Assembly (NCBI GenBank): GCA_029531795.1
Contig: JAPEIS010000004.1
Span: 1,612,001-1,676,000, forward strand
Length of the DNA: 64,000 nucleotides
Source: Sclerotinia nivalis
Lineage: Eukaryota; Ascomycota; Leotiomycetes; Helotiales; Sclerotiniaceae
Direction: 5' to 3'
How positions within the stretch are numbered: the first letter of the stretch is position 1; every line of letters begins with the position of its first letter. Position numbers and translations under genes: made by a program. The notes below the pieces were generated by a model, which was given only the letters and a program-made list of their open reading frames with translations, ran no database searches and was not told where the DNA came from. Below are positions 45,302 through 55,479 of the stretch, one piece after another.

Positions 45302-46538
45302 AAAACGTGCTCGCTAAGAATAGAGTATAATGATAAATCATGAGATGGAGTTAAACATGAAATGGCACTTAAAACACGGGAGATACTATCGTAGAAGAAG
45401 AGCGGGAAACTAAGTCCACAAGAATGGAGAGAGAGACGGAATAGATGTTTCAGAAAGGAAGCTGACGGAGAATCTATCATATGCGCAGCACTTTGAGGAA
45501 GGAGTATTTATGAAGAAATATTTTTTATTGCTTTTTCATCTTGACAAATTCGGATACTTTGGTACTTTGGTATCTTGAACTGCTTCCCTTTAGAGCGGGT
45601 CAGGTTATACTTACTTATACCAAGTTTCCACTAAGTCCTGATTGTGATATTGTGATACTTTCAGTTTCGGGGTGTTAAGAGTTTGATTTCTTCGGAACGG
45701 CGCAGTGCTTGTGCTGTTGCTCAGTCGTTCATTGAAAATTTACTAGTTTTGTTTTCCTCTAAGCTCAGTATTAGGGTTTGGATGGAGAGGAGATGATTGG
45801 GGAGAGTGGGGAGGTGTGGTCGCGTCTTCTGGTTGGGAGAGGAGGAACTATGTACATGAGATGATGGTACGTCTAGATTCGCTTGCGAGCTACATTGAGA
45901 CGTTCTGTGAGGTAGAAAAGTATAAAGCAAGAATCATGAGATTGCCAATAAGATAGAGTATGAAATTGCTTTGCTTCGCTTTCTTACCTAGCGAGTTGTT
46001 GTCGAGGATACCGAGCTTTGAAGGCGACTGACTAGACATGTGGCTCGAGAAATAACAAGAACTGTTTGTTTATATAGGAAGCTATGTACAGAAGTGCTTC
46101 GTGAAGGTGAATAGATAGCGTACTCAAATGTAGACCAAACCGAATTATGAAAGATTAGAAGACAAACCAAAGCAAACGGCAAACGGAAGCAGGCGGAAGA
46201 AAGTGACGAAGCGAGAAAGATATCAAAAATCTTGATTTCATTTCAGGTATATACACAAGCTAGGTAGTTACTAGAAAGGTTCGCAACAAGCGGAAGAAAG
46301 CAGAGAAGCGATGAAAGAGTCCATCATCTTCACTTCCATCTTAAATCTCTCCAGTATTCACTTTTATTCTCTTTCATCAAGTGAACTTAAAAAGCATGAG
46401 ACAAGTATACAGGTAGGATATACCATTTACGTCCAGACGATTCCGATAAAGCAAAATACCGTCCGCAATCATGTGGGCTACTTGATTCTATCAAGTCCAG
46501 CCACCATTGACAGAAATCAAACCTCAGACACTGCTTGC

Positions 46539-47387
46539 TTAGAGTTCCGAGGATGGTAAATCGGTATCAACTGTATCTCTTGACCGCAATGATCTTCCCG
46601 ACACCCTCCGATTATTTCGATCCAGCAAATAACTTGTCCAGACCACCTCCCACAGTTTCTTGAAGTCAATAAGCAGTCCCTTTTGATCTTCGTTTGAAAG
46701 TTCAATCCTCACAATTCCACGCACGTGATTATTCAATCTTTGAACCAGTTCCGCCGCCCAATCATTCACCGCTTCGAGACCTTCCGTATTCAGTTCAAAT
46801 CCCATTGAAGATATCAAGATCTCTCTTGCTAGACATTCTACACGACCCTTCCATTCCATAATCTCATTACTGATCACTTCCAGCCGGTTATTGTCAACCC
46901 TCCTGGTGACATAGTTAATCATCAAGCTCTTGAGCCGATTTCTCAAAAGATAAGTTTGCTCCACAAACATGAGTAGGTCGTGCGGTGGCTCGGAAAAAAT
47001 GTTGGTGTTGTGAAAATATGATGTGAAGCCATACTTGTGTCCTTTGCACTGAGGACAAGTAGGAGCTATCGTTTGTTGAGATGGATGTGATAGTTGAGAA
47101 GCTGATGAAGGTTGAAGAGAAGACGACGAGCCATTGACTTGTTGTATTCCGGGCATTGGAGGAGTTGAAGCGTTTGTTGATGTTCCATCTGGCTCATATA
47201 AGGAATTTGCAGGAGAATAGAAAGATGTAATCTCGGCTTGAGAAACTCGTGTTCCTTCTTTAAAATAATGACAAGGATCATAGACTTTCATCAAGGAAGC
47301 TAGTTCGTGTCTATGAGGAGGTGAAGGTGGAAATTTGAGAGATCCGAGACTTGAAGCCATGACGTGTTCGGACAATGGAATGTTCAT
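46539..47387 (-). CDS. Hypothetical protein with a CPxC motif
   Basis: Single exon, 282 residues, starting MNIPLSEHVM. The N-terminal third is Ser/Pro/Thr-rich and probably disordered. A CPQC motif followed by KGHKYGF (about 110-120) could be half of a zinc site, but no second Cys pair is seen. The C-terminal half is helical and charged (LLMFVEQTYLLRNRLKSLMINYVTRRVDNNRLEVISNEIMEWKG split by turns; LVQRLNNHVRGIVRIEL; LLIDFKKLWEVVW). I do not recognise the family; it resembles lineage-specific hypothetical proteins of Leotiomycetes. The uninterrupted length, the start context and the position divergent from POP1 support a real gene. Confidence 0.7.
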   Translation of the reverse strand: MNIPLSEHVMASSLGSLKFPPSPPHRHELASLMKVYDPCHYFKEGTRVSQAEITSFYSPANSLYEPDGTSTNASTPPMPGIQQVNGSSSSLQPSSASQLSHPSQQTIAPTCPQCKGHKYGFTSYFHNTNIFSEPPHDLLMFVEQTYLLRNRLKSLMINYVTRRVDNNRLEVISNEIMEWKGRVECLAREILISSMGFELNTEGLEAVNDWAAELVQRLNNHVRGIVRIELSNEDQKGLLIDFKKLWEVVWTSYLLDRNNRRVSGRSLRSRDTVDTDLPSSEL

Positions 47388-48020
47388 GGTAAAAAAGCGT
47401 AGCCGATGTAAATAAGAGAAGTTTTACTCGAGTAACTGGTTTTCGAAAATATCGTTTCGCAATTGTAACAATGATGGGTAAGTGGAAGGAAGAATCCCTT
47501 ATTAATTCAGGGGAATGATCCTGTTAAATGTGTTGTAATATCAATTCAATCAACGTATGAAGAGCAAAAAAAGAAATGGAAAAGAAGGTGGAATTTTTGA
47601 AAGAATGAGAAGGATGAGAAGGATGAGAAGGATGAGAAGGAGAAGAGTGATATGAAAGCAAAGGGAAAAAAACCTGCTACTGCTCTATTTGGCGAATTAA
47701 ACCTACTTCATGAATTGTGAAAAGGTAAAGAAGTTTGATCAAGATTGTCTATCAAGACAACACTATAGTATTGATTATACTCTCTGAAAAGACTTTGTTA
47801 TGTATGTTTATTAGAAAATTGAACACAACAAGGGCTTTTATTCTAATCATCCAGTGAATGATATTGGTGTCGCGTGGTGTCGTGTTTCGTATGCGGAATC
47901 TTCATCATTAACCAAACAAGAAGGCGGTATATCAAAACATGTGGCAGAATTATATCACTTTTTTGATTTCAAGACCTCCATCAATATATCATATCGCATC
48001 GCATTGGAATTCAAGTTAAG
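47388..48020. promoter_or_regulatory. Divergent intergenic region of the CPxC gene and POP1
   Basis: 633 bp between divergent starts. It holds a purine-rich minisatellite of AGAAGGATG units (four copies, about 47606-47646). No specific factor site is recognised. Confidence 0.4.
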
Positions 48021-50681
48021 ATGGCACCCGAGATGGCTTCAAGGCCTGCTGCTCCGAAAAAGCGCAAAGACCCTCCACATCTATCATCTAACGGCAGGAA
48101 TGATTCAGGAAGAGGTCGAGCTATGAAGCGCAATAAGACACTGGATGCGCGATCAATAATGACTCAAACGGCTGACGCTGCTCTCAAAAATGGGGACCTG
48201 GACTTACAATCGTTTTTGAATGCGCGAGAATATGAAATAAAGGCATTGGAAGATGGCATGCAAAGATCAAAGGGTGCCTTATCCACCAGAGCATTTCAAC
48301 AAGTACCGCGGGACATGAGAAGAAGAACAGCAAGTCATAATGTGAAGAGGGTCCCAAAAAGATTACAAAAGAGAGGTGCAAGAGAGATGAAAGAGGATAA
48401 TACACCGACTGTCAATGCAAACAAGAGAAAACCGGGAAGTTCAAGGGGTCGCATTCGTGCAGAAACGGCTAAGAAGTTAGGAATTTTGGCAGACAAGAAA
48501 AGACTTGCTAAAGGTACAACTAATGCTGCAGGAATCACAACTAGAGCTGCAAGACCGAAAATACGGAAAAATGCATTGAACAATCCTCCAAAACCCTCAT
48601 CGAAGTTTAGAAAGCGACAAATTCACAAAACATGGTTACCTACTCATTTATGGCATGCAAAGCGAGCGAAGATGACAGAACCCACGGGGCCACTTTGGAG
48701 AATGGCTATACCCCTCGCTTGCACAGAAAAATCATACAGACCAACACATAGAGCAGGTGGAAGCAGAGGAGCTGTAGCTTGGGATATGAGTTATACGAGT
48801 ACTATTGGTCTTAAGGGTTCAATTGAGTCTCTTGGAAAGGTTCTTTTAGCCATTGGAATACCGGAGATAGATATAAATACAGCAAAGGGTTCAAAATGGA
48901 GAGCGGGTAGAAGAAGCTGGAACGGGTGGCTAAGCAGAGAAGAGAAAGAACAAAAACTACAGATTGGCCCTGCCGTCGCGTTTTGGGATATCCCTGAAGA
49001 TGTCACAGATAGCAATGCTACCAATGTATCGAAGAAGTCAATGAGACAAGTCCTGATCAGAATACATCCTTCTGCATTCCTTGAGACGTGGACTGAGCTT
49101 CTGCGCCTATCAAAATTGCAACATCCTGCCATTCAGCTTGAAGACCTCCGTTTTGAGATTGGAAGTATCGAAATAGCTGGCCCTGGTTCAACAGAAGCTT
49201 TAATTGGTATACTTCATCCATATAACCAATCTGAAGATCATCAAGAACCACATGCACAAACATTTACTTCATTAGCTGGTGTTACCAACCCTGCCTCTTT
49301 ACCTACAAATTCTATATTATCATTCTCAATCATGGATCCTAGACTTCGCTATCCACCTCGCAAAATCGAACTTCCAGATCTCGCCGATGAGGAAGCCAAT
49401 TTTGATCTAGCGGAAATGTTATCTGCTTGGCCGGCAGATAAGTCACCAGCTTCATCACCTCTCTTTGATCGAGACATACGATACAAAGCTACTCGTCTTC
49501 CTTCGCAGAAAGCCTTGAATCGTCGCAAAACCTTAGCACCGCCGGGCACTTTTCCTTCCATTTCAGAACGTGATCCTTCTATACCAATCATGCTTCTCAC
49601 ATCAAGAATGTCACAATCCTCAACAGCACAAGGTAGCTGGACTCTTCTCGCTCCATGGAAGTGTATACTGCCAATTTGGTATGGCTTGATGCATTTTCCT
49701 CTTTCGTCTGGCGCCAACCCTCGTTTTGGAGGTCTCCAAGAGTTGGGACAATCACATTTTGAGCATGGAGTTCCATGGTTCCCAGCTGATTATCCTGGAA
49801 CCAATGCTGGCTACGCTTGGGAGGTCGAGCAAAGAGAGAAGAGGAAACGAGAATGGGATAAGCGACCAAAGGGTAAGAGAGCCGAATGGAAATCTCTTGA
49901 TCTCGGGGGTGGAAGGAAAGGAGAGCTTGGATTGGGCTGGGCATGTGACTTCGAGAAAGTGGCTGGGCTGTCTACACTACCCGATAGTGAACAGGGCAAT
50001 TCGAATACGGGGGTGGAGTCAGAAACTACCGCTGAGCCCAAGGATAAAGTCATCGAGAATCCTTTCAATCAACTCTCCAGCAACAAATTCTCTTCTCTAC
50101 TTTCATCCTCCCTCAAGGCGGATCTCCCAGCACCAACAGAACTTACCACTATCCGCCTCACACTTTTAACCCGCGGTGTTGCCACTCCTACCGCTCGTAT
50201 CTACCGTCTTCCAGCCGAGCCAACTACCAGCGAAGATTCCATAAACTCCACTTCTACCAACCGCCCCACCCTCCGTCAAGAATGGCTTTCCCTCGTTCCT
50301 GTACCCATAACCAAGAAACCACCACCCAATCCCAAAGCCAAAGATCTCCGAAACATCGGTAAAATACCATTAAATACAGCACTTCCACAACGCGTCCAAC
50401 TACTCGCAAAATCCTTATTACAAAACCCACCATTAAAATACCCGAAGGAGAAAAATGACATGGATCATCATCCTATGGTTCCTAATGAGGAGGATCTTAT
50501 TGGTTTTGTTACTACTGGGGAGTATAATTTAGCGGAGGGAAAAGGTGTTGCTATGGGGGCTGTTTCAGCGAAGGAGATTCTTGAGGGCGTCAGGAGTAAT
50601 GGCTTGAGGGAGGGTATGTTGTGTATTGTGAGGAATGCGGGGGAGACGGTGGGGAGATTGGCGAGGTGGGATGTGGTTTGA
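48021..50681 (+). CDS. pop1: RNase P/MRP subunit POP1
   Basis: Single exon, 886 residues. The N-terminal POP1 domain begins near residue 70 (LNAREYEIKALEDGM) and includes the conserved AFQQVPRDMRRRTASHNVKR start, then KRLQKRG, RKRQIHKTWLPTHLWHAKRAKM (about 200-218) and PLACTEKSYRPTHR. The central POPLD region lies around residues 520-640 (SWTLLAPWKCILPIWYGLMH, then GVPWFPADYPGTNAGY). The C-terminus has the IGFVTTGEYNLAEGKG and LCIVRNAGETVGRLARWDVV blocks typical of the family. POP1 is the largest protein of nuclear RNase P and RNase MRP and holds the RNA core, serving tRNA 5' processing and pre-rRNA cleavage. It is basic throughout, as expected. Confidence 0.97.
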   Translation: MAPEMASRPAAPKKRKDPPHLSSNGRNDSGRGRAMKRNKTLDARSIMTQTADAALKNGDLDLQSFLNAREYEIKALEDGMQRSKGALSTRAFQQVPRDMRRRTASHNVKRVPKRLQKRGAREMKEDNTPTVNANKRKPGSSRGRIRAETAKKLGILADKKRLAKGTTNAAGITTRAARPKIRKNALNNPPKPSSKFRKRQIHKTWLPTHLWHAKRAKMTEPTGPLWRMAIPLACTEKSYRPTHRAGGSRGAVAWDMSYTSTIGLKGSIESLGKVLLAIGIPEIDINTAKGSKWRAGRRSWNGWLSREEKEQKLQIGPAVAFWDIPEDVTDSNATNVSKKSMRQVLIRIHPSAFLETWTELLRLSKLQHPAIQLEDLRFEIGSIEIAGPGSTEALIGILHPYNQSEDHQEPHAQTFTSLAGVTNPASLPTNSILSFSIMDPRLRYPPRKIELPDLADEEANFDLAEMLSAWPADKSPASSPLFDRDIRYKATRLPSQKALNRRKTLAPPGTFPSISERDPSIPIMLLTSRMSQSSTAQGSWTLLAPWKCILPIWYGLMHFPLSSGANPRFGGLQELGQSHFEHGVPWFPADYPGTNAGYAWEVEQREKRKREWDKRPKGKRAEWKSLDLGGGRKGELGLGWACDFEKVAGLSTLPDSEQGNSNTGVESETTAEPKDKVIENPFNQLSSNKFSSLLSSSLKADLPAPTELTTIRLTLLTRGVATPTARIYRLPAEPTTSEDSINSTSTNRPTLRQEWLSLVPVPITKKPPPNPKAKDLRNIGKIPLNTALPQRVQLLAKSLLQNPPLKYPKEKNDMDHHPMVPNEEDLIGFVTTGEYNLAEGKGVAMGAVSAKEILEGVRSNGLREGMLCIVRNAGETVGRLARWDVV

Positions 50682-51226
50682 TTGGTGTTGTGTTGTTATG
50701 ATTGCGTTTGTTGTATTCTAGAAGCGAGGAGTATACTTATGCTTCTGGCTTCGAACTGTAAGCATTGCATATTGAAGCATACAAATGTTATCAAATGCGA
50801 GGCTTTGATGTAAATCCTTCATTATTAGGATATGAAAAGTTGGTATCCAAATTCAATCATCAATCCGATATCAAAATCCCATACCCTCAATTCGTTCTCC
50901 CGCTTTCCCCATTGCGAGACTGCCATCCCTTACGAAACAAGAGATATTCAGAATCCTCCACCAAGCAAGAAAGAAAGAACTAAAGTTAAAGCCGTACACA
51001 ATGACAAGAATACTATTTTAATTTTCACCCCCAAAAATCCCATAAGCCCACAGCGCCAATCTCTTCATGCAGCAGTAGCATAGTATTATGCTTCTGATCT
51101 TTCTCTCACCATGCAAGAAGAAGTGGAATCATACCCGGCGCTTAAATCAAACCATCAATCATATCAACAACTCGGTATATCTCTAAAGAATCTTAGTAAA
51201 CCTATCCGCTGATATGTTATCCATAT
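50682..51226. other. Intergenic, POP1 3' flank
   Basis: No gene is recognised. It contains CTCGGTATAT near 51171, which resembles the CTCGGTATCA found at the ends of the duplicated unit that follows. Confidence 0.4.
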
Positions 51227-52190
51227 TTCTAGAAATATTTAGGGGAATTCTAAGTTCCTGAGATTTTCGGATTTTGTTGGAGATGTGTATAAGTAGGTAT
51301 TTATGTTATGGTGTATTTTTATTTGGTATTTGGAATCGGGATACTGGGGGGGATGGGGATGAGGATATAGGTGAGATGTGAGATGTGTGGATGCGTGAGA
51401 TTGCTGGGAGAGAAGTATGGTGTTGGGTGTTGGGAGTTGTGAGTATAGTTGAGAAGATTTAATGATTTTTTTGTTAGTTATTAGGTATTGAAGAAATATA
51501 TTTTAGTGATTTTATTGTAATGTATAATGTTTTTATGTTTGTTGTTTGTTTGTTTTTTGTGTATAGATTTTACTTTGGGAAGAGGAGGAAGAAATGGGGA
51601 ATTAGATATGGAATTAGATAAATAGATAGTGTTTGATATAAAGTGATTAGATATAAAGCTGAAGGTATATTAATATCCTTATATAGCTTTAGCTTGCTCG
51701 GTATCAATTTCTATAAATATTTAGGGGAATTCTAAGTTCCTGAGATTTTCAGATTTTGTTGGAGATGTGTATAAGTAGGTATTTATGTTATGGTGTATTT
51801 TTATTTGGTATTTGGAATCGGGATACTGGGGGGGATGGGGATGAGGTATAAATGATATATGAGATGTATAGATATATGAAATTATTGAAAGAGAAATATA
51901 ATATTGAGTGTTAAAAGTTGTAAGTATAGTTGAGAAGATTTAATGATTTTTTCGTTAGTTATTAGGTATTGAAGAAATATATTTTAGCGATTTTGTTACA
52001 GTATATAATGTTTTTATGTTTATTGTTTGTTTATTGTTTGTGTATAGGTTTTACTTTGAGAAAAGGAGAAAGAGATAGGGAATTAGATATAGAATTAGAT
52101 GAGTAGATGGCATTTGGTATAAAATGATTAGATACAAAGCTGAAGGTATATCAATATCCTCATGTAGCTTTAGCTTGCTCGGTATCAGAG
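51227..52190. repeat. Tandem duplication, two copies of about 482 bp, RIP-like divergence
   Basis: Copy 1 runs about 51227-51708 and copy 2 about 51709-52190. Both start with a TCTA-AATATTTAGGGGAATTC-type sequence (one position differs) and end with AGCTTTAGCTTGCTCGGTATCA. The first 140 bp are nearly identical (one G/A difference). After that they differ at several dozen sites, nearly all G/A or C/T, in both directions: for example copy 1 GTGTGGATGCGTGAG against copy 2 GTATAGATATATGAA. I saw two transversions and one single-base gap. No ORF is present. The pattern fits a recent noncoding tandem duplication hit by repeat-induced point mutation. Confidence 0.92.
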
Positions 52191-52790
52191 TCTATACATA
52201 TTATAGCCTTATTTTCCCTGTGTAATAAGAGCTCCTTGGTGTTTATATTGCATAAAATATATGAATTTCGAGCTTTTTGTACTCTGTTCTAATACGAGGG
52301 TCTAAATTAACACTAGTTAGTTGATTATTGGTATGATTATGCTAGTGTATGGTTGATAATCACTTTCTAGGTATCTGAAGCAGATCCGGATTCCGGATTA
52401 GTCTGATGATCAAAAGCCCCTGTAGTTCTTGGATATGGGAAGTTTTTAATCGAATGCAGTGCGGATTGTTGGAATACTCTGGACTGTTAGAGATGTTTGA
52501 GAAAAAAGACGTCGAGATATATGAGTAGATGAGCAAGTAGTTTTATTCTGCGAATACTACTAGATAAGAAGTATGGTGATAATTCCTTCCTCTCTAGATT
52601 ATCTAATGTTTTGGATGTTTGAGACTAATCAGTACAAGTTGACATCTCCTTCCTTCTTTAATTGTAACATGTTTGACGGCTACTGTTTGGGAATTGGAAT
52701 ACAAACAGCTTTGTATCCCAACTTTCCATTTCATATCCTTCAACATTCATCAACATTTATCCCAGCTTTTAAGCATTCAATACCATTAAT
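52191..52790. other. Intergenic between the duplication and the 2EXR gene
   Basis: No gene is recognised. TCTATACATA at 52191 resembles the start of a third unit but the similarity ends there. Confidence 0.4.
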
Positions 52791-53545
52791 ATGTCAATAG
52801 CATCAGCTCCAAATATCAAAATCGCTCTTGACAATTTCCTTTTCAACCCCAATTTTCCAACAGAATTACGCTTCACAGTATTCGAATTCGTCCCTCTCAT
52901 AATAACAATCTTCGGAGATCCACCACCTCTCTTGTTTGCCTTGCATGGCACAGAATTTTATAGGTTTGTGCAAGCAAGGTGCAGAAGATTGAATTTATTC
53001 CTTACGAACCGGAAGATTAAGAAGTTTCGAACGACTAATAATTCAAATGGTTTGGGGAATATCCAGTATCTGTATATTAGCAGTACTGAAGCTTTGTGAG
53101 TAATACAATTTTGGAAGTTATGCCTAGCTGAATCATATTAATATGTCCACGAGATAGCTCGTCATACCCAACGTATCATTGCCCACTTCGAGCACATGTG
53201 AGCATGTTCGCGAATAATTTCGTCGAGATCAACGTCGTGTTGAAGCCTTCGCTCGCCGATAGCGGACCCCACCACGATTGGCATAGCTCATTGTGTATGG
53301 TTGATCATGTCATTCAAATAGCGGCAAGGAGCACAGCAGAGAAGACGGTGGTGCGGTTTAGGGTTTTCCCAGCGCCGAAGGACCGGTCTTTTCAGTCTCA
53401 ACTTGAGGAAATGATGTTCGAGAGCTGCAGTGCCCAAAAACGCTACACAACTGGAAAGAGCTGGTCGGTGGGGAGAAGGGAATTCAGAGGGGTGAATCCG
53501 GAGCAGGAGATTTGGGTTTGGGAGGTGGTGAAAGGTTCAATATAA
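52791..53545 (+). CDS. 2EXR-domain-like hypothetical protein
   Basis: Two exons, 52791-53095 and 53158-53545, joined by a 62-nt intron (GTGAGT donor, GATAG acceptor, CTGAAT branch-like site), giving 230 residues. The N-terminal NFPTELRFTVFEFV is a variant of the FPxLPxELRxxIW motif that opens the 2EXR domain, and the following hydrophobic strand and HGTEFYRFVQARC fit its core. 2EXR proteins form large lineage-specific families in filamentous ascomycetes with no known function. The second exon has the usual C-terminal strand pattern but diverges. The start is supported by the AATATG context and by the conserved N-terminal motif beginning near residue 20. Confidence 0.68.
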
Positions 53546-54073
53546 TGGTGTACGATAACTTAATATGCATTATTAATTATACTTGAAACAATGCATTCTT
53601 TGAAATGGTCAAATAATTCTCTGAAATTTACAGCTTTTCAAACATTGCTAGCTGTCAAACAATGAAACTTTAAACCCGGGGTCCTCATTCGGACTATTGG
53701 ATACGCTGAGTAAATTGCACGTATGATAAAACAACATAAGTTCAATGCCAGTGATATGGTGCTGATCTCCCTACTTGAACAAAATGAATTGGATGCATAT
53801 CAACACCCGCGGCCTTTAGCTTTCATCCAAATATTGAATTTATTGCATTTCCATATATCAGACGAAACATCCTTAATACCAATAGCAAAAAGTGACGGGC
53901 ATTCTCTCTCCTCCATGAGATGAGATGGTGATAATGTCCTAGTGGGATACAAAACTACGTCATCCGAGCGGAGACTTCAGCCGAACAACAAATTTGGGGG
54001 GGGAAAAAAAAAAAAAAGATTGAACATTTACTAAAAATGATGCCACTAACAATAACCAATACCATGGTGATAT
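53546..54073. other. Intergenic, no gene recognised
   Basis: Convergent flanks of the 2EXR gene and the chimera gene. A G/A homopolymer junction lies at 53995-54018. Confidence 0.4.
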
Positions 54074-55042
54074 CTAGACTTCTACGAAATCCCACACAGT
54101 CCCCTCTCCATCCGTCTCCACCAACTCCGTATCATCATTCCCAATCTTCATCTGCCGAAATTTATATGTATGCAACATCAACAAGAGATGTCCACCAGAA
54201 GGGTGAGCTCTCGTACAAAACCATTCGTGGTTTCGATGGTGAGAAACCTTGCAATGGAATTTTCCCTTATTGTCATGTCCAAAAAATTGTCCCGAGACAC
54301 AATTGCGGAAGCCAAACCACCCGTCGTTCTCTATGCATGTCCAATGACATCCTCCCGCTCGGGGAATAGTGGGAGATACTTGGAAACTTCCCTCTTTGAG
54401 TGTGATTACCCCACCACGGTTGCGATCTCGTATTATGAATGTCTTGCCAGCGTGGGGAATCGTGTCGTGGGAACGAGTGTGGGAAAAGAAATCTTCGGAC
54501 ATGGCTGTGTGAGTAGGCGTATTAGAGCCAGTTGTGAAAGAAGCTGTTTCTGCACTCGCGGTGGCATTATTTTCTTCATACCCTATTTCCACTTCGGAGA
54601 TGTTTTTGAGGAGGCCGGGAATATCGAGTAAGGTGAGATGTGGTTGCGTCGGGCCTTCGATCTCAATTCTCAATACATCTTTCCAAGGTGTATTATCTGG
54701 CAGATTCTTCGAGTCGAGAATCATGTAAATTTCTTTGTTTGCCAGATACACAGCATTTGGCAGTTCACCAATATGAGTGAGAGATTTCTGAAATGCCTTG
54801 ATGCTGGATTTTTGTGAAGCGGGCCGTGAAAAATCAGGGATCAATCTGACTGTGAAAGAGGTGACTTCGCTATGTCGCAGAGTGATCTCTGTGGAAAATG
54901 GAGTACGTAACTTCCAATCTTCTCCTGATAACATATCACCACTAGAGAGGTTGCCGGATAGAATGAGATGCGGGAGTGATTCCTCGCGGTCGAGGCCATG
55001 TTTGCGAAGTTTGGCGATAAGCTCCTTCACGTACGGGTCCAT
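54074..55042 (-). CDS. Dynamin-like pseudo-GTPase fragment fused to a beta-trefoil-like domain
   Basis: Single uninterrupted exon, 322 residues. Residues 1-147 follow the N-terminus of a fungal dynamin-like GTPase: an opening helix (VKELIAKLRKHGL), LPHLILSG, a P-loop position, TPFSTEITLR (G2-like Thr), TVRLIPD, then VLRIEIEGP and LTLLDIPG with the G3 DxxG at 140-143. The P-loop reads GNLSSGDM (30-37) where dynamins have GDQSSGKS, so the catalytic Lys and Ser are gone. The G4 TKxD part and all stalk regions are absent. After a Ser/Thr/Asn-rich linker (148-195), residues 199-322 form a Trp/Gly/His-rich domain (GKTFIIRDRN; DGWFGFRN; GQFFGHD; HEWFCTR; GGHLLLML; VWDFVEV) that resembles a fascin/ricin-like beta-trefoil common in Leotiomycetes. 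It probably cannot bind GTP normally; role unknown. Confidence 0.75.
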   Translation of the reverse strand: MDPYVKELIAKLRKHGLDREESLPHLILSGNLSSGDMLSGEDWKLRTPFSTEITLRHSEVTSFTVRLIPDFSRPASQKSSIKAFQKSLTHIGELPNAVYLANKEIYMILDSKNLPDNTPWKDVLRIEIEGPTQPHLTLLDIPGLLKNISEVEIGYEENNATASAETASFTTGSNTPTHTAMSEDFFSHTRSHDTIPHAGKTFIIRDRNRGGVITLKEGSFQVSPTIPRAGGCHWTCIENDGWFGFRNCVSGQFFGHDNKGKFHCKVSHHRNHEWFCTRAHPSGGHLLLMLHTYKFRQMKIGNDDTELVETDGEGTVWDFVEV

Positions 55043-55257
55043 GGGAGGGGAATTTATTTTGATAAGAGTCCTTTGTAGTCTGGGAGAAAGTCTAGCACGT
55101 TAAAAGCGTCGAGTGTGAACGTCCAGTTTGACTACATCAAAATAAAAGCTCTGGAACTCAGAAGAGTCGGTTCGTTCACTATGGCTTCTGAGTGTTTGTT
55201 CTTCTCTTTGAACATTATGATATGATAATAGTTTGGGCAAGGCTCTGTTTGCCTTGC

Positions 55258-55263
55258 CACGTG
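55258..55263. promoter_or_regulatory. CACGTG box upstream of the chimera gene
   Basis: A palindromic CACGTG in GCCACGTGTGGC, about 215 bp upstream of the ATG at 55042. A bHLH-type site is possible; function is inferred. Confidence 0.3.
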
Positions 55264-55479
55264 TGGCTGTGCCTCACGCACACTTGTGAAGGTTGCATTG
55301 CATACTTATGCACTCCATCACTCCAATGAGGAGACTGATAATTTGTATTCATATTCCATTGATGAAGTGATTGGTTAGCGGTTGTTTAGATGTGAAAAAT
55401 ACTTATAAGCAATTCAAACGAGATCGTCAAGGTAAGTTCTGGACTGGACTCACCGCACACTAAGCGGAATCACACCAAA

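Larger units (their letters stand above)
43256..46538. other. Long intergenic region rich in mini- and microsatellites
   Basis: About 3.3 kb with no supported gene. It holds at least five different simple repeats between 44010 and 45300, listed separately, and the 3' flank of the reductase-like gene. The frames seen here are translations of low-complexity DNA. Confidence 0.55.
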
